From positions 23,844,383 through 23,908,382 of the forward strand of contig CM044956.1 of the NCBI GenBank assembly GCA_024516035.1: a stretch of 64,000 nucleotides of DNA, given 5' to 3'. Position 1 is the stretch's first letter. The number at the start of each line of letters is the position of its first letter. This document shows positions 33,546 to 44,907 of this stretch, piece after piece. Under the pieces are notes generated by a model that was not told where the DNA came from, did not search any database, and saw nothing but the letters and a program-made list of their open reading frames with translations. The translations under genes and the position numbers were made by a program. The DNA is from Bactericera cockerelli (Eukaryota > Arthropoda > Insecta > Hemiptera > Triozidae).

Positions 33546-34305
33546 TTTGGGCTGGATGTTCTGAAATCAGTTCTGAAACAAAAGACTAAGAATGCAACAG
33601 TACAAAATCATACAAATAAGGAAAATCACAAAATACAAACATTAAAATAAAAAAGTAATTTTAGAAAGAAAGCATGCAACATTTTCATGCAACAAGCTAA
33701 GAAAAACAATAATACGCGATGTAACTAGTATTATCTCGTACTATCGCTTGTAAAAAAAGTAAATAATATCGGACATGCACAATATATTAAAACTTAATAC
33801 TAAAACTTGCCAGGCTAGGTGGACTAGGTGGTCGGACTGGTCTTGGTCGTCGGAATGGTCAGGTCGGGTAGGGTTAACACAATGGGCTGGGTGGTCGAGG
33901 TAAGCTGGGTGGTCGGGGTGGGCTGAGTGGTCGGGGTGGGCTGAGTGGTCGGGTTGGGCTGGGTGGTCGGGGTGGCTTGGTGGCTGCGTGGTCTAGGTGG
34001 GCTTGGTAAATTGGCGGGACTGGGTGGATCTGGTTGGACTTAAATTAGTTCTGAAACGAGAAAACTAAGGATGCAACAGTACAAAATCATGCGAGAAAGG
34101 AAAACCACAATATTGAACAATTACAAAAAAAAGTTCCAATAGGAAGAGAAAAAAAGAAGCATGCAACAAAAGAATCATGCAACAATATATAACTAAAAAA
34201 TGCAACAGGCAAAAAAAAGAAAAGAAAGCGATAATACGCGATTTAACTAGTATTATCATGCATTCGAGTTTAAAAAAAATTAGAACATGCAAAAAAATCA
34301 TGCTT
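33546..34305 (+). repeat. Core modules and S18b (33885-33985)
   Basis: Matches the sequence after array 3 (15521-16400), including the truncated palindrome. It therefore starts a partial third super-unit that lacks the first cassette. Confidence 0.78.
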
Positions 34306-34309
34306 GACC

Positions 34310-35335
34310 ACATGTATAGTATCTGTTGTATATCACACTTAATACCTGACACCTAATCGCTTGTATAGTATCTGTTGTTTATCACACTTAATACCTGACA
34401 CCTAATCGCTTACATAGTATCTGTTGTTTATCACACTTAATACCTGACACTTAATCGCTTACATAGTATCTGTTGTTTATCACACTTAATACCTGACACC
34501 TAATCGCTTGTATTGTATCTGTTGTATATCACACTTAATACCTAACACCTAATCGCTTACATAGTATCTGTTGTTTACCACACTTATTACCTGACACCTA
34601 AACGCTTGTATAGTATCTGTTGTTTACCACACTTAATACCTGACACCTAATCGCTTGTATAGTATCTGTTGTTTATCACACTTAATACCTGACACCTAAT
34701 CGCTTGTATAGTATCTGTTGTATATCACACTTAATACCTGACACCTAATCGCTTACATAGTATCTGTTGTTTACCACAATTAATACCTGACACCTAATCG
34801 CTTGTAAAGTATCTGTTGTTTATCACACTTAATACCTGACACCTAATCGCTTGTAAAGTATCTGTTGTTTACCACACTTAAAACCTGACACCTAATCGCT
34901 TGTATAGTATCTGTTGTTTACCACACTTAATACCTGACACCTAATCGCTTGTAAAGTATCTGTTGTTTACCACACTTAATACCTGACACCTAATCGCTTG
35001 TAAAGTATCTGTTGTTTACCACACTTAATACCTGACACCTAATCGCTTGTATAGTATCTGTTGTTTACCACACTTAATACCTGACACCTAATCGCTTGTA
35101 AAGTATCTGTTGTTTACCACACTTAAAATCTGACACCTAATCGCTTGTATAGTATCTGTTGTTTACCACACTTAATACCTGACACCTAATCGCTTGTATA
35201 GTATCTGTTGTTTACCACACTTAATACCTGACACCTAATCGCTTGTAAAGTATCTGTTGTTTACCACACTTAAAATCTGACACCTAATCGCTTGTAAAGT
35301 ATCTGTTGTTTACCACACTTAATACCTGACGTGGG
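34310..35335 (+). repeat. S49 array (about 21 copies)
   Basis: 49-bp units, mostly the TACCAC subtype in the right half, with AAAATCTGAC variants repeated near 35125 and 35270. Standard exit sequence. Confidence 0.92.
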
Positions 35336-35990
35336 TTGCGTGGTCTGGTTGAGTTGGTTTCCACACCTTGAAATCAGTTCTGAAACAAACTAAGAATTCA
35401 ATATTGTAAAATCATGCAAACAATGTAATCTTCAATAAAGCAATTCGTAAGGGAAAAAAAGAAGTATTTAAGAAATTTTCTATAATAAAAATGAATATAA
35501 TTTAGACATGTGGAAAAAAAAAAAAATATTAAGAGAAATGGGTACTATTATTTTTAAGGGAAGAAAATATACCAAGCATGCAACATAAAACCATGCTATA
35601 TAAAAACCCCCAAAAACGGACAAGAAATAGAAAAAAAAGCGATAGACTAGTATTATCTCGTACTGTCGCTTGTGAAATAGGTGTTGGGTGGTAGCCTAAC
35701 ACTACAACCCAACAAAAAGTACTATTTAAGGAAGAGAAAACGAATAAGCATGCAACAAAATAGGTATCATGCAACAAAATATAACCACAAAATGCAACAG
35801 GCAAAAAAAAAAGAAAAAAAAAAAAAAAAAAAAAAAAAAAAAGCGATAATACGCGATGTAACTAGTATTATCTCGTACTATTGCTTTTAAAATGGGTGTT
35901 GGGTTGTAGCATAACATTACAACCCAACACCCTCGGGCTCCTCCACCCCTACACCCGATCCTTTCCTCACCATGAGAAGAAAAAAATTCT
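35336..35990 (+). repeat. Linker and last well-preserved core module
   Basis: The AAAGCAATTCGTAAGGG linker, the GCGATAGACTAGTATTATCT variant, a long poly-A near 35806-35842, the palindrome, and a hairpin at 35892-35930 with one arm mismatch. Confidence 0.75.
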
Positions 35991-37970
35991 TTTTTTTTCT
36001 TGCATGCGAAACAAGAAAACTAAGAATGCAACAGTACAAAATCATGCGAAAGACAAAATTCACAATATGCATGCGAATTGAAAAAATAAAATCTTATAAT
36101 CATGCAAAAAAATCATGCTTAATCGCTTGTATAATATTTGTTGTTACACACACCCAATACCTGACACCTGATCACTTGCGTAGTACCTCTTGTTTAAATT
36201 TAATACTCATGGACTGTGTGGTTAGGGTTGACAGGTCTGTCTGGTCAGGGTAGACTTGTTTCTCGGTGTGGACTGGGTGTTCAGGGTGGGGTAGGTAGGT
36301 TACGAGGGCTGGGTGACAAGTCTGGGAGGTCGGGGTGGGCTGGGTGTAGGTTGGGTGGTCTGAGTGGTTACACCAGCACACCTGGAAATCGGTTCCGAAA
36401 CAAAAAAAACTAAGGATGTGACAATACAAAATCATGAAAAACTGACAATCACAATATACAACAAGTAAAAAAAATATACGAAGAGAACACACAGAAACAT
36501 GCAACAATGGAAAACCGCAAGATGCAACATGGCATAATCTAGTACCATCGCTTATGAAATGGGTGTTGGGTTGTAACCTAACACTACAACCTAGCCACAA
36601 TGACAGAGATCTTTTACGAACCCGAAAAGAATACAATAAAAAAAAATCTCGGAAGTAACATCATGCAAAAAAACACACAAAATAACAGAAAATAAAATTG
36701 AACATGCACAAAATTAAACATGCAAAAGAAGGAAATAAATACTTGAACTTAATATCAAATCTTAATACTCATGGACTGCGTCGTCAGGATTGACTTGCCT
36801 ATCTAGCCGGGTAGGTCGGGGAGGGTTGGATAGGTAAGGTGGTGTGTGTGGTCTGTGTGGACTGGGCGGGTTAGGTAGGTAGTGTGGGTAATCCATCAAA
36901 CCATTAATTAGTCCTGAAAGCAAAAACTAAGAATGCAACAGTACAAAATCATGCAAATAATGAAAACCACAAAATAAAACATGGACAAGAAATAAGTAAA
37001 ATTATGAAGAGAACACACAGTAGCATGCAACAGTAAATCATGCATTAACGAAAAACCGCAAGATGCAACATGCAAAAAGAAGCGATAGTACGCGATGTAA
37101 CTAGTATTATCTCGTACTGTCGCTTCTGAAATAGGTGTTGGTTTGTAGCCTAACACTAAAACCCAAACCATTCCTCACCATAACAGAGATGTTTAAAGAA
37201 CTCGAAAAGATTACAAAAAAATACATGTGAGTTTTAATAAAAAATATATTATACAATATCATGCAAAAAACAACACATAAGATTGAACATGCACACAATA
37301 AAAACATGCAGAAGACGGAATTAAATACATAAAATTAATATAAAAAATAAAATAAAAATACTCATGGACTAGGTGGTCGGATTGGACTGGGGGGTCTGTT
37401 TGGTCGGGGTGGGCTGGATGGTTGGTGTGGTTTGGGTTGACTGGTAGGGCTGGTAAACCATCTCACCTTGAAACAAGTTCTGTAACAAAAAACGAATGCA
37501 ACAGTACAAAAACATACAAAAAAGAAGAAGAAAACCACAGAATACAAAAATTAAAGTAAAAGAGTTAGGTACTATTATGAAGAGAACACACAGAAACATT
37601 TAACAATAAAGTATGCATCAATTGCAACATAGGAAAAACACAAAATGCAACAAGTAAAATAAAAAAGATAGTACGCGATGTAACTAGTATTATCTCGTAC
37701 CATCACTTGTGAAAAAGGTGTTGGGTTGTAGCATAACACTACAACCCAACACCCTCGGGCTCCTCCTTCCCCTATACCCGATCCTTTCCTCGGTATGACA
37801 GAGGTCTCATACAAACTCGAAGTGAATACAAAAAAAATACTGCGAGTTTTAAGATTAAAAACTATGCCAAAAAAAAATAACAGCAAATGAAATTGTACAA
37901 TAAAAAGATGCAAAAGACGGAATTAAATAAACTAAATACGCAATCTCGTTTTTCAACATATTCAGACATA
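35991..37970 (+). repeat. Decayed core modules at the domain edge
   Basis: Three or four degenerate module copies. The G-rich parts are at 36210-36375, 36775-36890 and 37365-37465. Each is followed by CTGAAA-like and ATGCAACAGTACAAAATCAT-like segments, palindrome traces (37081-37125, 37668-37710) and hairpin traces (36560-36595 partial; 37709-37747 good). Divergence rises sharply compared with 4-36 kb. No gene is visible; the short open frames are low-complexity. Confidence 0.65.
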
Positions 37971-38164
37971 CAAATTCTAAAGCACAATAGTCATCATTGT
38001 AAGTTTTCGTTCTCATCTTTCCTTTAGTGTGAGTCCACTTGAGAAATCGCCTGATTTGCTCCTGAAAGAAAAGTAATCGCTCATGCCGTATTTAAAGAAA
38101 AAGCTTTCACTATATGATCACATGAAGTAAAAAAATCTAAATAGTTCTGTTTGTATATATAGAA

Positions 38165-38466
38165 CAGGGTGTCCATAAAGTCCCACCTCAACCCCGTATC
38201 TCAAAAACGACTGATAGAAAAACGCAAAAACCAGTATTGCTTAATTTTTGGGGGGATTAAGTTTCAGCCAAAAAATAATTGCCTACACTGATTTTAAAGT
38301 TGGTCCAAGCCCAGCCTGACTGAGGCCGTGTTGGCAATTTTTTTTTTGCTGAAAATTAATCCCCCTGAAAATAAGGGAATACAGGTCTTTTCATTTTTCT
38401 ATATCATCAGCCGTTCTTGAGATAAGGGGGTGGGGTGGAGTAGGGTGGGACATTCTGGACACCCTG
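38165..38466. mobile_element. 302-bp foldback MITE (CAGGGTGTCC ends)
   Basis: Both ends read inward as CAGGGTGTCC. Homology continues through TATCTCAARAACGRCTGAT to GGGGGATTAA near the centre, so most of the element is an imperfect inverted repeat. The CAGGGTGTCC start is common in Tc1/mariner-like and related invertebrate elements. The flanks (TATAGAA/TATAGTT) do not define the duplication clearly. Confidence 0.7.
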
Positions 38467-38559
38467 TATAGTTCTATGTGAAAACTGGGTAGGTCAAATT
38501 TTTAATAAATACAGTACTTTCCTTATTCTAAGATAGTGAGAAATACATCAAAAGGTGAG

Positions 38560-40870
38560 TGAAAATGGTTGCAACAGAGAAAAGAGAAAAGGAAAGAAAG
38601 AATTGGTGATAGTATTGATCAAAATAGAAAAAGGAAGAAAATGGATAAGAGATTATTTATGAAAATAAAGGACTAGACAATTTTATTGATGAAAGGATAG
38701 AGGGAAGAGAACTTGAAAAGAGAAAGGTAAAACTTATGGAACCCTGTAGAATAGGTAAGAGATGATGTGTGAAAAGGGAAATTTATGACAGATAAAAGAA
38801 AAATCGAAAAAGAGAATGGTTGAAAGATAATTGATGAAAGAAGAATATAACAAGTGAGAAAGAGAATGGATGAGAGATAATTGATGAAAGAAGAATAAAA
38901 AAAGGGAGATAGAAAATGGGTGAGAGATAATTGATGAAACAGAGAAAAGGAGAGATAAGAGATAAAAATAATAGGTAATAAATACTCGATGAAAAGTGCA
39001 AAGAACATATAGGTAAGAGAGAAAAAGAATACACAGCTAAATATTATTGGTGAAAATTGAAAAGTACAGAAAATAAAAGAGATTAAGCAATAGTTGATTG
39101 ATACACCAGCCTCCGTGCCTTAACGGAGATAATTGACGAAAGAAGAATAAAACAAGGAAGATGAGAATGGGTGAGAGATAATTCATGAAAGAAGAATAGA
39201 ACAAGGGAGAAAGAGAATGGGTGAGAGATAATTAATGAAAGGAGAATAGAACAAGGGGAGAAAGAGAATGTGTGAGGGATAATTCATGGAAGAAGAATAG
39301 AACAAGGGAGAAAGATAATAGGTGAGAGATAATTGACGAAAGGAGAATTAAACAAGGGAGAAAGAGAATGGGTGAGAGATAATTGACGAAAGAAGGACAG
39401 AATAAGGAAGAAAGAGAATGGGTGAGAGATAATTCATGGAAGAAGAGGAATAGAACAAGGGAGAAAGAGAATGGGTGAGAGATAATTGACGAAAGAAGAA
39501 CAGAATAAGGAAAAAAGAGAATGGGTGAGAGATAATTGATGAAAGAAGAACAGAACAAGGAAGAAAGAGAATGGGTGAGAGATAATTCGTGGAAGAAGAA
39601 TAGAACAAGGGAGAAAGAGAATGGGTGAGAGATAATTGACGAAAGAAGAATAGAATAAGGAAGAAAGGGAATGGGTGAGAGATAATTGACGAAAGAAGAA
39701 CAGAACAAGGAAGAAAGAGAATGGATGAGAGATATTTGACGAAAGAAGAATTAAACAAGGGAGAAAGAGAATGGGTGAGAGATAATTGACGAAAGAAGAA
39801 CAGAACAAGGAAGAAAGAGAATGGGTCAGAGATAACTCATGAAAGAAGAATAGAACAAGGGAGATAGAGAACAGCTAAATATTATTGGGGAAAATTGAAG
39901 TACAGAAAATAAAAGAGAATAAGAAATAGATGATTGATACACCTTGAAAAGAGAACTTGAAAAGAGAAAGGTAAAACTTTACGGAACCCTGTAGAATAGG
40001 TAAGAGATGATGTGTGAAAAGGGAAATTTATGACAGATAAAAGAAAAATCGAAAAAAGAGAATGGGTGAAAGATAATTGATGAAAGAAGAATATAACAAG
40101 TGAGAAAGAGAATTAGTGAGAGATATTTGACGAAAGAAGAATAGAACAAGGGAGAAAGAGAATGGATAAGAGATATTTGACGAAAGAAGAATTAAACAAG
40201 GGAGAAAGAGAATGGGTGAGAGATAATTGACGAAAGAAGAACAGAACAAGGAAGAAAGAGAATGGGTCAGAGATAATTCATGAAAGAAGAATAGAACAAG
40301 GGAGATAGAGAACAGCTAAATATTATTGGGGAAAATTGAAGTACAGAAAATAAAAGAGAATAAGAAATAGATGATTGATACACCTTGAAAAGAGAACTTG
40401 AAAAGAGAAAGGTAAAACTTTACGGAACCCTGTAGAATAGGTAAGAGATGATGTGTGAAAAGGGAAATTTATGACAGATAAAAGAAAAATCGAAAAAGAG
40501 AATGGGTGAAAGATAATTGATGAAAGAAGAATATAACAAGTGAGAAAGAGAATGGATGAGAGATAATTGATGAAAGAAGAATAAAAAAAGGGAGATAGAA
40601 AATGGGTGAGAGATAATTGATGAAACAGAGAAAAGGAGAGATAAGAGATAAAAATAATAGGTAATAAATACTCGATGAAAAGTGTAAAGAACTTATAAGA
40701 GAAAAAAAGAATACACAGTTGATGAAAAGAAATGAAGACAAATAGGGAAGAATAGGTGATATTGACGAAAAAAGAAAAGAAAATATAATGTGATAGATAA
40801 TTGATAAAAAGAGAAAAGGACAAATGATCAATGAAAAGTAAAAAGGACAGAATAGACAAAGAGAATAGAG
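38560..40870 (+). repeat. Purine-rich 50-bp tandem repeat with a 441-bp duplication
   Basis: The plus strand is almost all A and G. Units of about 50 bp contain GGGTGAGAGATAATTGACGA and AGGAAGAAAGAGAATG. A segment at 39862-40055 recurs at 40303-40497, a shift of 441 bp, and part of it also lies at 38700-38830. The many minus-strand open frames (Ser/Leu/Phe/Pro-rich) are translations of the pyrimidine strand. Confidence 0.85.
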
Positions 40871-40879
40871 GATAAAAAT

Positions 40880-41069
40880 AGTAATAATAATAACAATCTT
40901 TAGTGGAAGGTAACCACCAGGCGAGGTTAATGCTCAAAGCATTTTCTACCACCTAACCTTCAGAGTCTTATTATTATATGGTAACAAACTGTAATGAATG
41001 AGGAAAAATTCATGCACTGGGTGAGATTCGAACCAACGGATCCTTACGCTACCTTGATTACCAGACTAG
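40880..41069 (-). mobile_element. tRNA-derived SINE, ATT-tailed (head truncated)
   Basis: The minus strand contains GGTTCGAATCTCACCCAGTG and then the body CCTCATT...GGTAGAAAATGCTTTGAGC, ending in GGTTACCTTCCACTAAAGAT and an ATT repeat. The same family is found at 42538, 43435 and 46014. The head is cut where it meets the 50-bp array. Confidence 0.75.
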
Positions 41070-42537
41070 ATAATTGACGAAGAAGAATTAAACAAGGGAC
41101 AAAGATAATGGGTGAGAGATAATTGACGAAAGAAGAATTAAACAAGGGAGAAAGAGAATGGGTGAGAGATAATTCACGAAAGGAGAATTAAACAAGGGAG
41201 AAAAAGAATGGGTGAGGGATAATTGACGAAAGGAGAATTAAACAAGGGAGAAAGAGAATGGGTGAGAGATAATTGACGAAAGAAGGACAGAATAAGGAAG
41301 AAAGAGAATGGGTGAGAGATAATTCATGGAAGAAGAATAGAACAAGGGAGAAAGAGAATGGGTGAGAGATAATTGACGAAAGAAGAACAGAATAAGGAAG
41401 AAAGAGAATGGGTGAGAGATAATTGATGAAAAAAGAATAGAACAAGGGAGAAAGAGAATTAGTGAGAGATATTTGACGAAAGGAGAATTCAACAAGGGAG
41501 AAAGAGAATGGGTGAGAGATAATTGACGTAAGAAATACAGAATAAGGAAGAAAGAGAATGGGTGAGAGATAATTGATGAAAGAAGAATAGAACAAGGGAA
41601 AAAGAGAATGGGTGAGAGATAATTGACGAAAGAAGAATTAAACAAGGGAGAAAGAGAATGGGTGAGAGATAATTAACGAAAGAAGAACAGAACAAGGAAG
41701 AAAGAGAATGGGTGAGTTATAATTCATGAAAGAAGAATAGAACAAGGGAGAAAGAGAATGGGTGAGAGATAATTGACGAAAGAAGAACAGAACAAGGAAG
41801 AAAGAGAATGGGTCAGAGATAATTCATGAAAGAAGAATAGAACAAGGGAGAAAGAGAATGGGTGAGAGACAATTCATGAAAGAAGAATAGAACAAGGGAG
41901 AAAGAGAATGGGTGAGAGATAATTAATGAAAGGAGAATAGAACAAGGGAGAAAAAGAATGTGTGAGGGACAATTGATGAAAGAAGAATAGGACAAGGGAG
42001 AAAGAGAATGGGTCAGAGATAATTAATGAAAGGAGAATCGAACAAGGGAGAAAGAGAATGTGTGAGGGATAATTGATGAAAGAAGAATAAAACAAGGAAG
42101 ATGAGAATAACTGATGAAAGGAGAATAGATTAAGGAGAAAGATAATAGGGAAATAGGTGTTAGAGATTTTATGAAAATATAAAAGTACAGATAATACCGA
42201 AAAAGAATAAATAGTAAAATGATCAACAGAGAAAAAGAAAGATAACAGATAAAAATAATAGGTGATTAACACTCGATGAAAAGTGAAAAGGATATATAAG
42301 AGAGAAAAAGAAGACATAATGAAAAGAAATGAGGACAAATAGGGAAAAAGAGGTGATATTGACCAAAAGAGAAAAGGACAGGTAATAAAAAAGTAACATG
42401 TGATACATAACTGATGAAAAGTGAAAAGAATATAAAATAGAGAGAGAAAGTAATATACGAGGTTATTGATAAAAAGAGAAAAGGACAAATGATCAATGAA
42501 AACTAAAAAGGACAGAATAGACAAAGAGTATAGAGGA
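41070..42537 (+). repeat. Purine-rich 50-bp tandem repeat, second block
   Basis: The same 50-bp unit as 38560-40870 to about 42110, then decayed purine-rich sequence. No gene. Confidence 0.85.
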
Positions 42538-42750
42538 TAATAATAATAACACTCTTTTGTGAAAGGTAACCACCGGGCGAAGTTAATGCTCAAAGCATTT
42601 TCTACCACCTAACCCTAATAGTCTTATTATTATGTGGTCACAAAGTCAAATTAATGAGGAAAAATTCATGCACTGGGTGGAATTCGAACCAACGGATCCC
42701 TACGCTACCTAGATTACCAGACTAGCGCGTCAACCACTTGACTTTGACGT
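42538..42750 (-). mobile_element. tRNA-derived SINE, ATT-tailed
   Basis: On the minus strand the head reads GTCAAGTGGTTGACGCGCTA, then GGTTCGAATTCCACCCAGTG, the shared body and a (TTA)n tail. Head and tail are both preserved. Confidence 0.78.
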
Positions 42751-42857
42751 TAACGTTAAGAGGATAGAAAAAAAGACAGAATAGTACAAGGGAGATAGAA
42801 AACAGTTAAATATTATTAGTGAAATTTGAAAATCTTATCTTAATGAAAATAAGATAC

Positions 42858-42960
42858 GCCAGCCTCTGTGCCTTAACGGCAGTGACTACTGTTCTTAGTG
42901 TAGAGATCCTCAGTTCGATTCCCGGTTGGAGTAGACTTTTCACACAGAAATGAAAAAAAA
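42858..42960 (+). mobile_element. tRNA-derived SINE (second family), head only
   Basis: CCTCTGTGCCTTAACGGCAG and the B-box-like AGTTCGATTCCCGGTTGGAG, then GACTTTTCACACAGAAA. The body is missing after this point. A smaller head fragment lies at about 39104-39125. Confidence 0.75.
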
Positions 42961-42963
42961 ATT

Positions 42964-43056
42964 CTTCGAAAAGTCTGCTCCAACCGGGGATCGAACTCGG
43001 GATCTTTGGACTACGGGCAGTAGTCACAACCATTACGCCACGGAGACTGGTTTTCG
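42964..43056 (-). mobile_element. tRNA-derived SINE (second family), inverted copy
   Basis: The minus strand reads CTCCGTGGCGTAATGGTTGT, then GAGTTCGATCCCCGGTTGGA and GCAGACTTTTC. It is tail-to-tail with the copy at 42858-42960 and separated from it by only a few bases, making a potential snap-back of about 90 bp. Confidence 0.75.
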
Positions 43057-43375
43057 GAGCCTCCGTGACTTAACGGCAGTGACTACTGCTCGTAGACTAG
43101 GTATCCTGAGTTCCATTCCCCGTTAGAGCAGACTTTTCACACAGAAAATTGTGTTCCCTCCGAACACGTAAGGCTGGCATTTCCGGCCCTACCCAGGCTA
43201 GGTGTGGTTAATATGGGTAGCTGGTACCATTCCTAGCGAATGGAAGGTAAAACTCCCATCCTGACTATCTCAAATCAAGACGTTAAAACCAAATAGAATC
43301 AAAGGACATGAAAGGAGCCTAGCTAGATCCAATTTCCAGGAGTCCATAGTTCAGGGACAACGAATTATTATTACT
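43057..43375 (+). mobile_element. tRNA-derived SINE (second family), long copy
   Basis: Head CCTCCGTGACTTAACGGCAG, B-box region GAGTTCCATTCCCCGTTAG (one base off consensus), then a body with GGCATTTCCGGCCCTACCCA and AGCGAATGGAAGGTAAAACT, ending near CAAGACGTTAAAACC. The same body occurs inverted at 55684-55925 and degraded at 57265-57400. Confidence 0.8.
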
Positions 43376-43434
43376 AATTGATGAAGAAAAAAAAAAGAGA
43401 GAAAGTGGTTGAGATAAAATTAATGAAAAGAAAA

Positions 43435-43652
43435 GGTGCACTGGTAGTCAAGTGGTTAACGCGCTACTCTGGTAATCCAGGTAGTGTAGGGATGCGTTTG
43501 TTCGAATCCCACCCAGTGCACGAATTTTTCCTCATTAATTTGAGTTCGTGACCACATAATAATAAGACTCTGAGGGTTAGGTGGAAAAAAATGCTTTGAG
43601 CATCAACCTCGCCTGGTGGTTACCTTCCACTAAAGAGTATTATTATTATTAA
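43435..43652 (+). mobile_element. tRNA-derived SINE, ATT-tailed, best-preserved head
   Basis: The tRNA-like head starts GTGCACTGG and its end CCAGTGCAC pairs with it perfectly over 9 bp. It has box-A-like GTCAAGTGGTTAACGCG, an extra arm like class II tRNAs, and box-B-like TGTTCGAATCCC. The body ends at (ATT)n. Pairing in the T stem is weak, so a functional tRNA is unlikely. Confidence 0.75.
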
Positions 43653-44336
43653 TGTACAGAGAATAGGTGATAGAAAAAGAGAAATAGGATAAGAAATATA
43701 ACAAGGGAAAAAGAAAATAGGTATGAAATGATTGATGACAGATGAAAAGAAGATGGAGATAGAGAAAAGGTGATGGATAATAATTGATGAAAAGAACAGT
43801 GAACAGAGAAATAATTTGGGTGAGAGATAATTGATGAAAAAAGAAAAGGAAATAATAGAGGAGGTGTGATTATAAATAATACAGATAATAGATAATTGAC
43901 AATAAAGGAAAGAACAGAGGAAAGGTGATAAATAATTGATAAAAAACCGTAAAGGACAGAGAATGTGTGGTTTATAAAATAGGTATAAATTTAGATCATG
44001 GAATTAGAATAGAACAGAGAATAAATAAAGAGAATGGGTGAGGTTCTAAAATATTGAAGAAAAAAAAACCCAACAGCTCAAAATTAGTAAGTAGCCAATT
44101 AGACATTGTGGATATTGGCCTTTGACTTAACAACTCTATTGTAAGAAAAAAGTAGAGATGGTTAAGCCACAAAAGAAGAGAAAATCGAGAAGAAAAGTGA
44201 GTAGAAGAAAAGGTAAGAAATATAAGTGTAGACATAGTGAGAGGGGATTGTGGGAAATGTACTCATAAAGGGAGACGGAAAAATAAGAGTTTGATATATA
44301 AAAAAAAAAAAAATAGAGAAAATTTTAGTCCTACTA
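43653..44336. other. No gene seen; decayed purine-rich repeat
   Basis: A-rich and G-rich remnants of the 50-bp repeat (AATTGATGAAAAGA, GAGAGATAATTGATGAAAAA), fading into AT-rich sequence. Confidence 0.6.
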
Positions 44337-44907
44337 AAGGTCGGATCTCATTAAGTGCAACATTTTATCTCGCAACGTTGCGCAACTTTTCATGAATAAT
44401 GAGGAAAGGTTGCAAAACGTTAAATTCGCAACGCTTTATAAAAATGAAATTTATAAGTTCTTGGGAAAAACTTATAGTTATACACAACTCTTGGTAAAAC
44501 AAATAAACATCGAAATAATTTGGAGATAGAAAACACTTGGCTTTTTTTGTTTTACTTAATTATTTATTTTCAGATGGCCATTTCGCCAGTTACGGCATCG
44601 TCAGTGAACTAAAGACTAAATTTAAAACTAATCTTAGAGGTAACTTACGAGCTAACTATAAAATATTTTATTATAGTTAGCTCGTAAGTTACCTCTAAGA
44701 TTAGTTTTAAATTTAGTCTTTAGTTCACTGACGATGCCGTAACTGGCGAAATGGCCATCTGAAAATAAATAATTAAGTAAAACAAAAAAAGCCAAGTGTT
44801 TTCTATCTCCAAATTATTTCGAGCTTTATAAAACTTCCCATTTAAAATTCAGAATGTTGCGCAACGTTGTGCAACAAAATGTTGCACTCAGTGGGATCCC
44901 GCCTTTA
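44337..44907. mobile_element. DNA transposon with ~50-bp ends and a perfect inner palindrome
   Basis: The outer inverted ends share GTGCAACATTTT and CAACGTTGCGCAAC and begin around AAAGGYSGGATC. Inside, 44510-44660 and 44672-44822 are a perfect 151-bp inverted repeat around an 11-bp centre, containing GATGGCCATTTCGCCAGTTA. No transposase is present. The exact target duplication is ambiguous (TAA/TTA-like flanks). Confidence 0.78.

Noticed and set aside
39232..39808. Membrane-like Ser/Leu/Phe-rich proteins on the minus strand
   Set aside because: Several frames are open at once over the 50-bp polypurine repeat, so the translations reflect repeat composition.
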